Assembly: GCA_016932965.1 (NCBI GenBank)
Contig: JAFGBW010000194.1
Location: 1 to 5,841, forward strand
Source of the DNA: Candidatus Auribacterota bacterium
Lineage (GTDB): Bacteria > Auribacterota > JAFGBW01
Direction: 5' to 3'
DNA length: 5,841 nucleotides
Shown here: positions 1-5,841 of the stretch, one piece after another
How positions within the stretch are numbered: the first letter of the stretch is position 1
How the letters are laid out: every line of letters begins with the position of its first letter
The notes under the pieces: generated by a model
The model's database searches: none
What the model was told of the DNA's origin: nothing
Seen by the model: the letters and a program-made list of their open reading frames with translations, nothing else
Program-made: the position numbers and the translations under genes

Positions 1-95
1 CAGGGGATTTCCGATAGACGCAGCTTATAATCCTGAAGCCGGGTCCCTGAAACCAAAATAATAATCAGAATGATCACAATCAATGTGTTGGACAC
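1..95 (-). CDS. N-terminal fragment of an unidentified membrane-anchored protein (3' end outside window)
   Basis: An open frame starts at a GTG (95-93) and runs off the left edge after 31 codons. It reads M-S-N-T-L, then an almost purely aliphatic stretch (about residues 4-15, rich in Ile, Leu and Val), then a polar, charged continuation (TRLQDYKLRLSEIP). This looks like an N-terminal transmembrane anchor or uncleaved signal-anchor; I see no lipobox cysteine and no clear signal-peptidase site. The GTG is chosen because GAGGA lies 7 nt upstream (107-103), an in-frame TAA sits just upstream (122-120), and no ATG or other GTG lies between that stop and this codon. The gene is divergent from the zinc-ribbon/TPR cluster across a 128-bp gap. 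Too little is visible to name a family. Coding potential rests on the ribosome binding site plus the anchor-like composition. Confidence 0.6.
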   Translation of the reverse strand, partial: MSNTLIVIILIIILVSGTRLQDYKLRLSEIP

Positions 96-102
96 GTTGT
101 TA

Positions 103-107
103 TCCTC
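103..107 (-). promoter_or_regulatory. Shine-Dalgarno (GAGGA) for the divergent GTG-start gene
   Basis: The minus strand reads GAGGA 7 nt before the GTG at 95-93. It is the only purine-rich ribosome-binding motif near that frame, and it decides the non-ATG start of the partial left-edge gene. Confidence 0.55.
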
Positions 108-118
108 GTATGTGAAAT

Positions 119-148
119 CTTATAACGTAATCTTTTCATGAGGTAAAA
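119..148 (-). promoter_or_regulatory. Candidate sigma-70-like promoter for the left-edge gene
   Basis: On the minus strand a -35-like TTTACC (148-143) is separated by 18 bp from a -10-like TATAAG (124-119, five of six consensus matches). Transcription would begin near 112, just before the GAGGA ribosome binding site, so the leader would be very short. The intergenic region is AT-rich and such matches arise easily by chance, so this is a candidate only. Confidence 0.3.
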
Positions 149-171
149 AGAAAAAATGAGAAAGTATTTCT

Positions 172-200
172 TTTAAATCCGGATTGAAATCAGATAAAAT
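172..200 (+). promoter_or_regulatory. Candidate sigma-70-like promoter for the zinc-ribbon/TPR cluster
   Basis: A -35-like TTTAAA (172-177, four of six matches) and a -10-like TAAAAT (195-200, five of six) are spaced by 17 bp, placing the start of transcription near 207, just upstream of the AAGGAGG at 212-218. The spacer contains a perfect 10-bp palindrome, AATCCGGATT (176-185), which could be an operator but is short enough to be chance. The whole gap is AT-rich, so other -10-like hexamers exist, for example TATAAA at 200-205. Confidence 0.3.
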
Positions 201-211
201 ATAAATCCTGC

Positions 212-218
212 AAGGAGG
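212..218 (+). promoter_or_regulatory. Strong Shine-Dalgarno for the zinc-ribbon gene
   Basis: AAGGAGG ends 5 nt before the ATG at 224. This favours that ATG over the second in-frame ATG at 230, which would have an 11-nt spacing. Confidence 0.8.
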
Positions 219-223
219 CCGTT

Positions 224-523
224 ATGACTATGAAACCCAGTCAGAAGGAAGAAGAATACTTCATCAAGCTTGAATTTGAAAAAAAGAAGAAACTGGAAGC
301 CGAAAAAAACAAAAGAATCATGGAAGAGGAAAAAAAACGGCTCCGGGATCTGCACCATATGCGCTGCCCCAAATGCGGCATGACGCTTGTGGAAATAGAT
401 CATATGAGTGTCAAGGTTGACCGTTGCGCATCCTGCGATGGAATCTGGCTTGATGCCAAAGAGCTGGAGACGATCATTCAATTGAATCAGCCGAATCTGA
501 AAAGATGGCTGAAACTGTTTTGA
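224..523 (+). CDS. Small zinc-ribbon protein (zf-TFIIB type) with charged N-terminal helix
   Basis: A 99-residue protein. Residues about 8-45 are extremely rich in Lys and Glu (EKKKKLEAEKNKR and similar) and should form a long charged alpha helix or coiled coil. Residues 48-82 form one zinc ribbon: C48-P-K-C51, then C68-A-S-C71 followed by D-G-I-W-L-D and an acidic helix. CPxC...CxxCxGxWLD is the signature of the bacterial zf-TFIIB family; the four cysteines would bind one Zn2+. The family resembles the TFIIB ribbon, but its bacterial role is mostly uncharacterised, so regulatory or nucleic-acid binding is not shown. No signal peptide or membrane segment is present, so it is probably cytoplasmic. 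The start is set by a strong AAGGAGG 5 nt upstream. Its end overlaps the following TPR gene, so the two are very probably co-transcribed. The zinc-ribbon assignment is firm; the function is unknown. Confidence 0.88.
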   Translation: MTMKPSQKEEEYFIKLEFEKKKKLEAEKNKRIMEEEKKRLRDLHHMRCPKCGMTLVEIDHMSVKVDRCASCDGIWLDAKELETIIQLNQPNLKRWLKLF

Positions 524-1494
524 TGAGCTGTCTTTTTTCATCAGACCATAAAACCGGCCTTTTTTCCAGCGCAAGAATAGGATTGTATCTGGCTTTCTTT
601 TTTTGCTGTTTCATGATTTTCTGGCATCCGTTCACTTATTGGGTGCTCGGTTTTCTGAGTGAGCAGCCGGCCCGGAAAATATGTTTTTTTTCCAAGGCTC
701 TCATTCTGGATCCGGCCTATTCGACTGCTTACAAAAGCCGGGCCTGGACCAGACTGCGCATGAATGATCTGGAAGGCGCCGGAAATGATTTCAAAGAGGC
801 CGCTCAGACAGATAAAGCTGACCCTTTGATCTGGTTCGGACTCGGTGAAATCAAGCTGAAAAAGAAGGACTATAACGGCGCCATTTCAGATTACTCCGAG
901 TGCATCCGGACCGATCCTTTTGTCCCTTATCCCCTGGCTTTTTTACAAAGATCAGTTGCCTGGAAAAAATTGGGCCGTGACAGCCGGGCACTGTCAGATG
1001 AAATCCAGTATCATTATCTGGTTAAAGATTATTTTGCCGCTTTGGATGTGCTTCAGAAATACCTGACCGTCTATCCCAAGGAAATCAGGCCCCATGAACT
1101 TCGGGGGAATATCCGGATGGAATTAAAGGATTATGACGGTGCCATCAGGGATTATGATCTGGTCATCCGGCGGTTTAACCGGTATTCGAAGATTTATTTT
1201 CGCCGCGGATTGGCTAAAAAGTTCAAAAAAGATTATGAGGGTGCACTGGAAGATTTTTCTTCCGCTATTTCATATGCTCCCAGGATGGCAGATGCCTTTT
1301 ACGAACGCGGACTGCTCTATTACAGGATGGGAAAAAAGGAGCTGTCTGTCAGCGATTTGTATGCCGCAGGAAAATGTTATCTGAATCTGCAAGATAAAAA
1401 ATCCGTTCTGTCCTGCGCTGACCGGATCAGGAAAATGGACCCCTTGTCGGCTTTCCCGGATGAATTGACGGCAAAGACCAGGGAATTAAAATAG
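505..1494 (+). CDS. Membrane-anchored tetratricopeptide repeat (TPR) protein
   Basis: A 329-residue protein. Residues about 25-51 are strongly hydrophobic and aromatic (LAFFFCCFMIF, then FTYWVLGFL), giving one N-terminal membrane anchor. The rest is a helical repeat domain. TPR units are visible near 74-106, 107-139, 196-227 and 228-261, with degenerate units near 143-190 and 262-290. They show the pattern D-Y-x-G-A-I-x-D-Y (122-130, 209-217) and D-Y-E-G-A-L-E-D-F (243-251), and end in D-P or A-P turns. TPRs normally scaffold protein-protein interactions; the partner is unknown, though the co-transcribed zinc-ribbon protein is an obvious candidate. Two starts are possible: ATG 505, overlapping the upstream gene by 19 nt, or ATG 523, sharing an A in TGATG with its stop codon. 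Neither has a good Shine-Dalgarno, which suggests translational coupling. Both keep the membrane segment. Which side of the membrane the TPRs face cannot be settled from charge. Confidence 0.87.
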   Translation: MAETVLMSCLFSSDHKTGLFSSARIGLYLAFFFCCFMIFWHPFTYWVLGFLSEQPARKICFFSKALILDPAYSTAYKSRAWTRLRMNDLEGAGNDFKEAAQTDKADPLIWFGLGEIKLKKKDYNGAISDYSECIRTDPFVPYPLAFLQRSVAWKKLGRDSRALSDEIQYHYLVKDYFAALDVLQKYLTVYPKEIRPHELRGNIRMELKDYDGAIRDYDLVIRRFNRYSKIYFRRGLAKKFKKDYEGALEDFSSAISYAPRMADAFYERGLLYYRMGKKELSVSDLYAAGKCYLNLQDKKSVLSCADRIRKMDPLSAFPDELTAKTRELK

Positions 1495-1505
1495 ACTGGA
1501 GTCTA
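1484..1505 (-). terminator. Weak possible terminator for the kinase cluster
   Basis: In the 69-bp gap between the convergent genes, 1492-1505 is a perfect inverted repeat (TAGACT-GG-AGTCTA on the plus strand), which folds as a 5-bp stem with a 4-nt loop. On the minus strand it is followed by TTTTAATT (1491-1484), the layout of an intrinsic terminator. The stem is short and AT-rich and the T-tract is brief, so it may be inefficient or coincidental. It overlaps the stop codon of the TPR gene. No comparable T-tract follows it on the plus strand, and I see no clear terminator for the plus-strand cluster. Confidence 0.3.
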
Positions 1506-1563
1506 ATCAAGAGGGGATGGCTTGTTACGGAATCATTCAGGATGAGAATTTTATTGTTCATGA

Positions 1564-2733
1564 TCATGAGCCTCCCGGAGAGATCGGAAATTCCACGTAA
1601 AATGCGGCTCCTTTTCCCTCTTCACTTTCTGCTCTTATTTTCCCGTTCATGCCCTCTACCGCCATTTTGCAGAACGTGAGCCCCAGACCGATGCCGTATT
1701 TTTTTCCGGTTTTCCGGATTTCCACCTGCACGTATTTTTCAAAAATCCTGTCAACAAAGCCGTTTGGAATTCCATAACCCTCGTCTTTGATGATATAGAC
1801 AATCCGGTTTTGTTCCGTGCGGATCGTGAAATCCACTCCTTTTTCTTTCGGCACATATTTGACCGCGTTGTAAAGCAGATTTTCAAAAACCCGCTGGAGA
1901 ATACCTGCGTCACATTGGATCAGGGCATGATCCCTGTCAGAGTGAAAACGGAACCACGCCAGATTTTGGCCTGCCAGGCAGCGAAAATCATCAAATGTTT
2001 TTCTGGCCAGGTCCACTCCGTTGCACGAGGTCATCTTGAATTCCATTCCTTTCCGGGTTTCCTCCCATCTGGAAATATCCAAAATATCCTGGATCATATT
2101 TCTGATTTCTTTTCCCACCTTGGCTGAACGGATGAGTTCCTCCTCCAGCACCTCACATTTTAAGGTTTTTTTCTTCAGCTGAAGGTGCAAGAACTGAATG
2201 ATCCCGTCCAGAACAGAAAGCGGATTATTCAAATCATGGATCAGCATCTGGATCAAACCCTCTTTTTCTTTTTCCAGTTTTGTGAGTTTTTGAAACTGGA
2301 TTTGAAGTTCTTTGAGGAGATTGTGTTCGCGGTCAAGACTGTATTTTTTTTCAAGGGAGGCATTGATCCTGGCGTTTAACAGGGTGGAATTCCAGGGTTT
2401 GACGAGATAATCATCCGCCCCCAGCCGGATGCATGAGGCCACATTCTCGGTATCATCTAAAGCGGAAATGATGATCACAGGCGGAACACGTGTCTTTTCC
2501 ATTTTTAAGGCCTCAAGTACCTCTTTCCCGTTCAATTTCGGCAGCATGATGTCCAGAAGAATCAAATCGAAAGACTGTTTTCGCAGCAGGTCAAGCGCCT
2601 GTTCACCGTCTTCAGCCTGAATGGGAATATGCCCCAGGACAGAAATATGATCGTGGAGAGCGATGCGGCTGGCGCGGGTGTCCTCCACAATAAGAATATT
2701 TGCCGGTTCATGTAATGGGACCTGGTTATCCAT
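1564..2733 (-). CDS. Receiver-histidine kinase protein (REC-HisKA-HATPase)
   Basis: A 389-residue cytoplasmic two-component protein with no membrane segment. An N-terminal receiver domain (about 11-127) has the acidic pair E17-D18, phospho-acceptor D61 in LLDIMLP, S90 and K112 in DDYLVKPW. A charged coiled-coil linker (about 127-160) leads to a dimerisation/phosphotransfer domain with H166 in IHDLNNPL. The ATP-binding domain follows: N box N285/N289 (ENLLYNAVKY), G1 box D317-E-G-Y-G-I-P, F box around F331, and G2 box GIGLGL (347-352). All catalytic residues are present, so both halves look active. The order, receiver first and kinase last, is typical of kinases controlled by phosphorylation from another kinase. 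The start has a strong AAAGGAGG 6 nt upstream and overlaps the end of the upstream multi-PAS kinase by 8 nt, so the two are co-transcribed and probably act together. No output domain is attached; its target lies outside the window. Confidence 0.93.
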   Translation of the reverse strand: MDNQVPLHEPANILIVEDTRASRIALHDHISVLGHIPIQAEDGEQALDLLRKQSFDLILLDIMLPKLNGKEVLEALKMEKTRVPPVIIISALDDTENVASCIRLGADDYLVKPWNSTLLNARINASLEKKYSLDREHNLLKELQIQFQKLTKLEKEKEGLIQMLIHDLNNPLSVLDGIIQFLHLQLKKKTLKCEVLEEELIRSAKVGKEIRNMIQDILDISRWEETRKGMEFKMTSCNGVDLARKTFDDFRCLAGQNLAWFRFHSDRDHALIQCDAGILQRVFENLLYNAVKYVPKEKGVDFTIRTEQNRIVYIIKDEGYGIPNGFVDRIFEKYVQVEIRKTGKKYGIGLGLTFCKMAVEGMNGKIRAESEEGKGAAFYVEFPISPGGS

Positions 2734-5700
2734 GATTGGCCTCCTTTCCTAAAGGCTCCGGTTTGGTGACGGTTTTTTCCGGCTTGGGATGAAAGGGAAG
2801 ATGAAAAATAAAACGGCTCCCGATATTGAGTTCGCTTTCCACTCTGATTGTCCCCCCGTGAAGCTCGACAAGTTTTTTTGTAAGGGCCAGGCCGATTCCT
2901 GTTCCCACTGTGGATTCGTTGGGTATGATTTCTGTCTGATAATATTCTGAAAAGATTTTGGTGATTTCTTCAGGGGGTATGCCTTTCCCGGTGTCAGATA
3001 CGAATACAAGGATTCCGTCGTTGTCTCTTGTTGTTCTTATTGAGATCATGCCTTCCTCAGGAGTGAATTTGATGGCATTGGAAATAAGATTCAGCAGGAT
3101 CTGTTTTATTTTTTGCTGGTCAAAAAAAACAGGGGGGAGGTTTTTTCCCCTGTCAAAATTTGTTTTGATCCGCTTCTTCTGGAACTGGCTTGAAAGCATC
3201 CGCAGGACATCATCAATGAATTCGGAAATGTCGCTTTGTTCCAGTTTCAGATCCATTCCTCCTGAATCGATCTTGGCGATGTCCAAGAGATTGTTGACCA
3301 GAGACAGCTGGTGAAGAGCGCAGCTCTTGGTTTCGTTGATGTATTCCTTCTGTTTTTCAGTCAAATGTCCGAAATGCTGGCCTTCCAAAAGATCCATGAA
3401 TCCGAGGATTCCGTTTAACGGTGTCCTCAGTTCATGGGTGATGGTTGCCAGAAAACGGCTTTTTTTCTGTTCGGACTCAGAAAGCAGGAGATTCGTTGCG
3501 TGCAGCCGGTTGACTGTTTCTCTCAGCGTTTGCGTTTTTTCACTGATTAGATCTTCCAGTTTTTGATGGTATTCCGCCAGTTCCTGTTCTTCTTTTCTTT
3601 TTACTGTGATGTCCTGCATCTGGACAAGGTATCCGGATATGTCCGCCATTTTTTCCGCGTGCAGCGGGGATATTTGTATTTCCAGGTATTTTATAGCGGA
3701 TATGTTTACAGGTAAATTTCCGAAAGAGATGATTTTTTCCGGATCAAAGAAGAGACAGGTGCTGCATGATTTTCCGCGTTTGATCTCATGAATGATTTCT
3801 GACTGCAGGTTGAGATCATGAAACAGGGAAAATCCTTTGAGTTTATCGGCGTCGCTTATCTCAAAAAGATTCAGGAATCCCTTGTTGAAATCTTTGAGGA
3901 AACCCTTTTGGTCAAAGTAGGCTAAGGCCGCCGGAGAGCTGTAAAAAATATTTCTGAATTTTTCCTCGTTTTCCATCAAAGCGGCTTCCATTATTGTCTG
4001 CTCCGTGACATCCGTTGCGAACCCCATCAGCCCGATGATGCTGCCGTCGCGTTCCAACGGAGTACTGGAACCGCGGATAGTGTGGGCATTGCCTTTGATA
4101 TCAAACACCCGGAATTCAAACGGTTCCTGCTTGGATTTCAATGACCTTTGAAAATGATCCAAGATCTGTGAATGATCCTCTGGATGAGTGTATTTCAGGA
4201 AGGGCCGCCCAATGAGGGATGAAGGTTCATAGCCGAAATTTTTTACCGCGACAGGGCTGGCATAGGTGAAGCATCCGTTTAAATCCAGGGTGAAGATCAG
4301 TTCATTCAGGGTTTCAACCAGGGTGCGGTATTGTTTTTCGCTTTGCAAGAGCGAAGCGGTGATTTTTTTTATCTGGGAAATATCATGGACCACTCCGATG
4401 ATTCCCTGGAGCTGTTTTTCGGAATCATAGAAACAGGCTTTATGAAACATGACCTCATGTTCGATTCCGTCTTGGTCTTTTATTTTGTCTTCATGAATCT
4501 GGATCCCTCTTTTTTTCATGAGTTCCAGGTCAGAGTGGAGTGAAGCTACAGTCTGATTTGTGGTAATTTCATCTGCACTTTTTCCGAGGATTTGGGATTT
4601 GTCTTTACCGAGCATGTGTTCAAAAGCCTTGTTGCACCCGGTGAATTTTCCGTTGATGTCCTTGTAGAATATTGGGTCCGGAATGGAATCTAAAAGGGTC
4701 TGATGGAACGACAGTTGATCAGACAGCTTTTTTTCAATTTCCTTAATGGCAGTGATATCATGGGATATGCCCAGCACATGGGTCACTTTTCCTGAAGCAT
4801 TTTTGATCGGAACCAGATGAGCGCTCAACCATATTTGTTTTTCGGGAAAAGAGTAGATATTTTCTGAATATAATGGCTGCTGGGTATGGAGGACCTTCAA
4901 TAAGTCATTTGATTGATATTGATATTGGTCTGATGAAAAAAATTCCTTCAGCGGTTTTCCGATGATTTCTTTTTGGGTTTTTATCAGCAAGGAAGCTGCG
5001 GACAAATTCACATATTCGACCATCAGTTTGTCGGAAATCAAAAAAATGAAATCCGGAGATGATTCCGACAGGAGACGATATTGTTCTTCGCTGTGCTTCA
5101 ATTCATCCTGAAGTCTTTTGGTCTCAGTGATATCTTCTCCAATGGATTGATATTCCATGAGGCTGCCGAGGTCGTCAAAGACAGCCCGGTCTTTCCATCT
5201 TTGCCAGCGGATGTTTTTATCCGGAGAGATCACCTGGTGTTCATAGGTCACAATGGGATTTGACTGAGTGAGGGATTCATAATGTTTTTTGACTCGTTCC
5301 CGTTCGGATTCGGGGATGAATTCGAAAAAATTATGACCCAGGAGTTCTTCTTCTTTTTTTTGGAAATATTCGCAGTAATGGCGGTTCGCAAACGTCAGGG
5401 TTCCGTCAGCGAGAAAACGGCAGATGAGAACCGGCATGTCTTCCACCAGAGTCTGGTATTGTTTTTTTCCGTTGAGTATTTTTTGTTCCTGAATGAGGTC
5501 TTTTGTGAGGTCCCTCAGCAGTGCCCCCAGATACAGGGGTTGGCCTGTTTTTGGATCTCTTACGGTAAAGTGTTTGACTTGAACCGGAATCTGTTTCCCG
5601 GTTTTAAAATTTTTTAATTTTCCCGTTCCGGTCCATTGGCCGTTTGATAGGATTTTAGCCCTGACGTGGTCCATTCTGTCAGGGAATGAAGGTTTGGAGC

Positions 5701-5841
5701 TCATGAAATCCATGACTGTGAGGGAGCGGATGTCGGTGTTTTTATCCAACCCGCATAGATAGTAGCCGGCTTCATTCAGATAAATCATACGGCCGGCCAT
5801 ATCAGCTATGGCCGCAAAATCCGGCAAGTGGTCTACAATGG
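2726..5841 (-). CDS. Multi-PAS sensor histidine kinase (5' end outside window)
   Basis: The visible part has 1037 codons. The first ATG-like codon, a TTG at 5827-5825, is not the true start: the frame stays open to the window edge (I-V-D-H before it), and those residues continue the first PAS domain. Counting that TTG as residue 1, six PAS/PAC modules follow, about 1-112, 123-240, 249-365, 374-490, 499-614 and 623-747. Most begin with a QYRxL-like segment and all end in a D-I/V/L-T/S cap (106, 232, 357, 482, 606, 739). A coiled coil (about 745-790) leads to a HisKA domain with H798 in THELRTPL. The HATPase domain has N913/N917, D945-T-G-K-G-I-P and GTGIGL (975-980). No membrane helix and no receiver domain are visible. 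PAS modules may bind small ligands, haem or flavin, or mediate dimerisation; no specific cofactor motif is evident. It would autophosphorylate at H798; the likely recipient is the receiver of the overlapping downstream gene. A ~20-residue Pro/Lys-rich tail follows the ATPase. Confidence 0.95.
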   Translation of the reverse strand, partial: IVDHLPDFAAIADMAGRMIYLNEAGYYLCGLDKNTDIRSLTVMDFMSSKPSFPDRMDHVRAKILSNGQWTGTGKLKNFKTGKQIPVQVKHFTVRDPKTGQPLYLGALLRDLTKDLIQEQKILNGKKQYQTLVEDMPVLICRFLADGTLTFANRHYCEYFQKKEEELLGHNFFEFIPESERERVKKHYESLTQSNPIVTYEHQVISPDKNIRWQRWKDRAVFDDLGSLMEYQSIGEDITETKRLQDELKHSEEQYRLLSESSPDFIFLISDKLMVEYVNLSAASLLIKTQKEIIGKPLKEFFSSDQYQYQSNDLLKVLHTQQPLYSENIYSFPEKQIWLSAHLVPIKNASGKVTHVLGISHDITAIKEIEKKLSDQLSFHQTLLDSIPDPIFYKDINGKFTGCNKAFEHMLGKDKSQILGKSADEITTNQTVASLHSDLELMKKRGIQIHEDKIKDQDGIEHEVMFHKACFYDSEKQLQGIIGVVHDISQIKKITASLLQSEKQYRTLVETLNELIFTLDLNGCFTYASPVAVKNFGYEPSSLIGRPFLKYTHPEDHSQILDHFQRSLKSKQEPFEFRVFDIKGNAHTIRGSSTPLERDGSIIGLMGFATDVTEQTIMEAALMENEEKFRNIFYSSPAALAYFDQKGFLKDFNKGFLNLFEISDADKLKGFSLFHDLNLQSEIIHEIKRGKSCSTCLFFDPEKIISFGNLPVNISAIKYLEIQISPLHAEKMADISGYLVQMQDITVKRKEEQELAEYHQKLEDLISEKTQTLRETVNRLHATNLLLSESEQKKSRFLATITHELRTPLNGILGFMDLLEGQHFGHLTEKQKEYINETKSCALHQLSLVNNLLDIAKIDSGGMDLKLEQSDISEFIDDVLRMLSSQFQKKRIKTNFDRGKNLPPVFFDQQKIKQILLNLISNAIKFTPEEGMISIRTTRDNDGILVFVSDTGKGIPPEEITKIFSEYYQTEIIPNESTVGTGIGLALTKKLVELHGGTIRVESELNIGSRFIFHLPFHPKPEKTVTKPEPLGKEANHG
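2740..2747 (-). promoter_or_regulatory. Strong internal Shine-Dalgarno for the receiver-kinase gene
   Basis: The minus strand reads AAAGGAGG ending 6 nt before the ATG at 2733. It lies inside the last codons of the upstream multi-PAS kinase, whose stop codon falls 5 nt inside the new gene. It fixes the start and lets the second gene be translated efficiently from the shared mRNA by coupling or independent loading. Confidence 0.75.

Noticed and set aside
173-574. A 133-codon minus-strand open frame opposite the zinc-ribbon gene
   Set aside because: It is antisense to a gene with a strong ribosome binding site and a clear zinc-ribbon motif. Its Phe-rich sequence is simply the complement of Lys/Glu codons, and it has no recognisable domain.
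598-604. Long T and A homopolymers across the window as possible terminators or recombination sites
   Set aside because: They fall inside coding sequence at Phe and Lys codons and lack preceding GC-rich stems.
1558-1569. Perfect 12-bp palindrome TCATGATCATGA at the stop codon of the receiver-kinase gene
   Set aside because: About one such palindrome is expected by chance in a window this size, it has no loop for a stable hairpin, and no T-tract follows it on either strand.
1810-2127. Plus-strand open frames of 60-118 codons opposite both kinase genes (for example 1810-2127, 2958-3314, 5282-5617)
   Set aside because: They lie antisense to well-conserved kinase and PAS motifs, show compositions expected of complement frames, and have no convincing ribosome binding sites or domains.
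1-5841. Mobile element, phage, toxin-antitoxin, CRISPR or anti-phage defence system
   Set aside because: No transposase, integrase, nuclease, regularly spaced direct repeats, terminal inverted repeats or toxin-like pair was found. All genes are accounted for by signalling, TPR and zinc-ribbon proteins plus one edge fragment.

Overview
The window is ordinary bacterial chromosome: two convergent gene clusters, plus the first codons of a third gene at the left edge. The four long genes are densely packed and of moderate GC, with many lysine and phenylalanine codons. A large multi-PAS sensor kinase sits next to a small receiver-kinase protein. This style is common in Desulfobacterota (Desulfobacterales-like sulfate reducers and relatives), but no marker gene is present, so the lineage is only a weak inference. 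I see no tRNA, rRNA, CRISPR array, insertion sequence, integrase or phage gene.

Left end (1-223): a minus-strand gene starts at a GTG (95-93) with a good Shine-Dalgarno and runs off the left edge. Its first 31 codons encode a hydrophobic membrane anchor. A 128-bp AT-rich divergent intergenic region separates it from the plus-strand cluster and holds candidate promoters for both directions.

Plus-strand cluster (224-1494): a 99-residue protein with a lysine/glutamate-rich helix and one TFIIB-type zinc ribbon, then an overlapping gene for a membrane-anchored TPR protein. The overlap implies one mRNA and probable translational coupling. Neither function can be named beyond its fold.

Minus-strand cluster (5841-1564): a very large histidine kinase with six tandem PAS modules (5' end outside the window), followed with an 8-nt overlap by a protein with an N-terminal receiver domain and a C-terminal histidine kinase core. 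The first protein has no visible receiver and the second starts with one, so the simplest model is that the sensor kinase passes phosphate to, or otherwise controls, the receiver of the second kinase. The second kinase would then act on a partner encoded elsewhere. No DNA-binding, cyclase or other output domain is in the window.

The two clusters converge on a 69-bp gap (1495-1563) with one weak hairpin that could terminate minus-strand transcription. I found no clearly new biological system. The points most worth following up are the overlapping kinase / receiver-kinase pair, the strict ~125-residue spacing of the PAS modules, the zinc-ribbon/TPR pair, the divergent gene fragment with its GTG start, and an A8 tract at the receiver-kinase junction.
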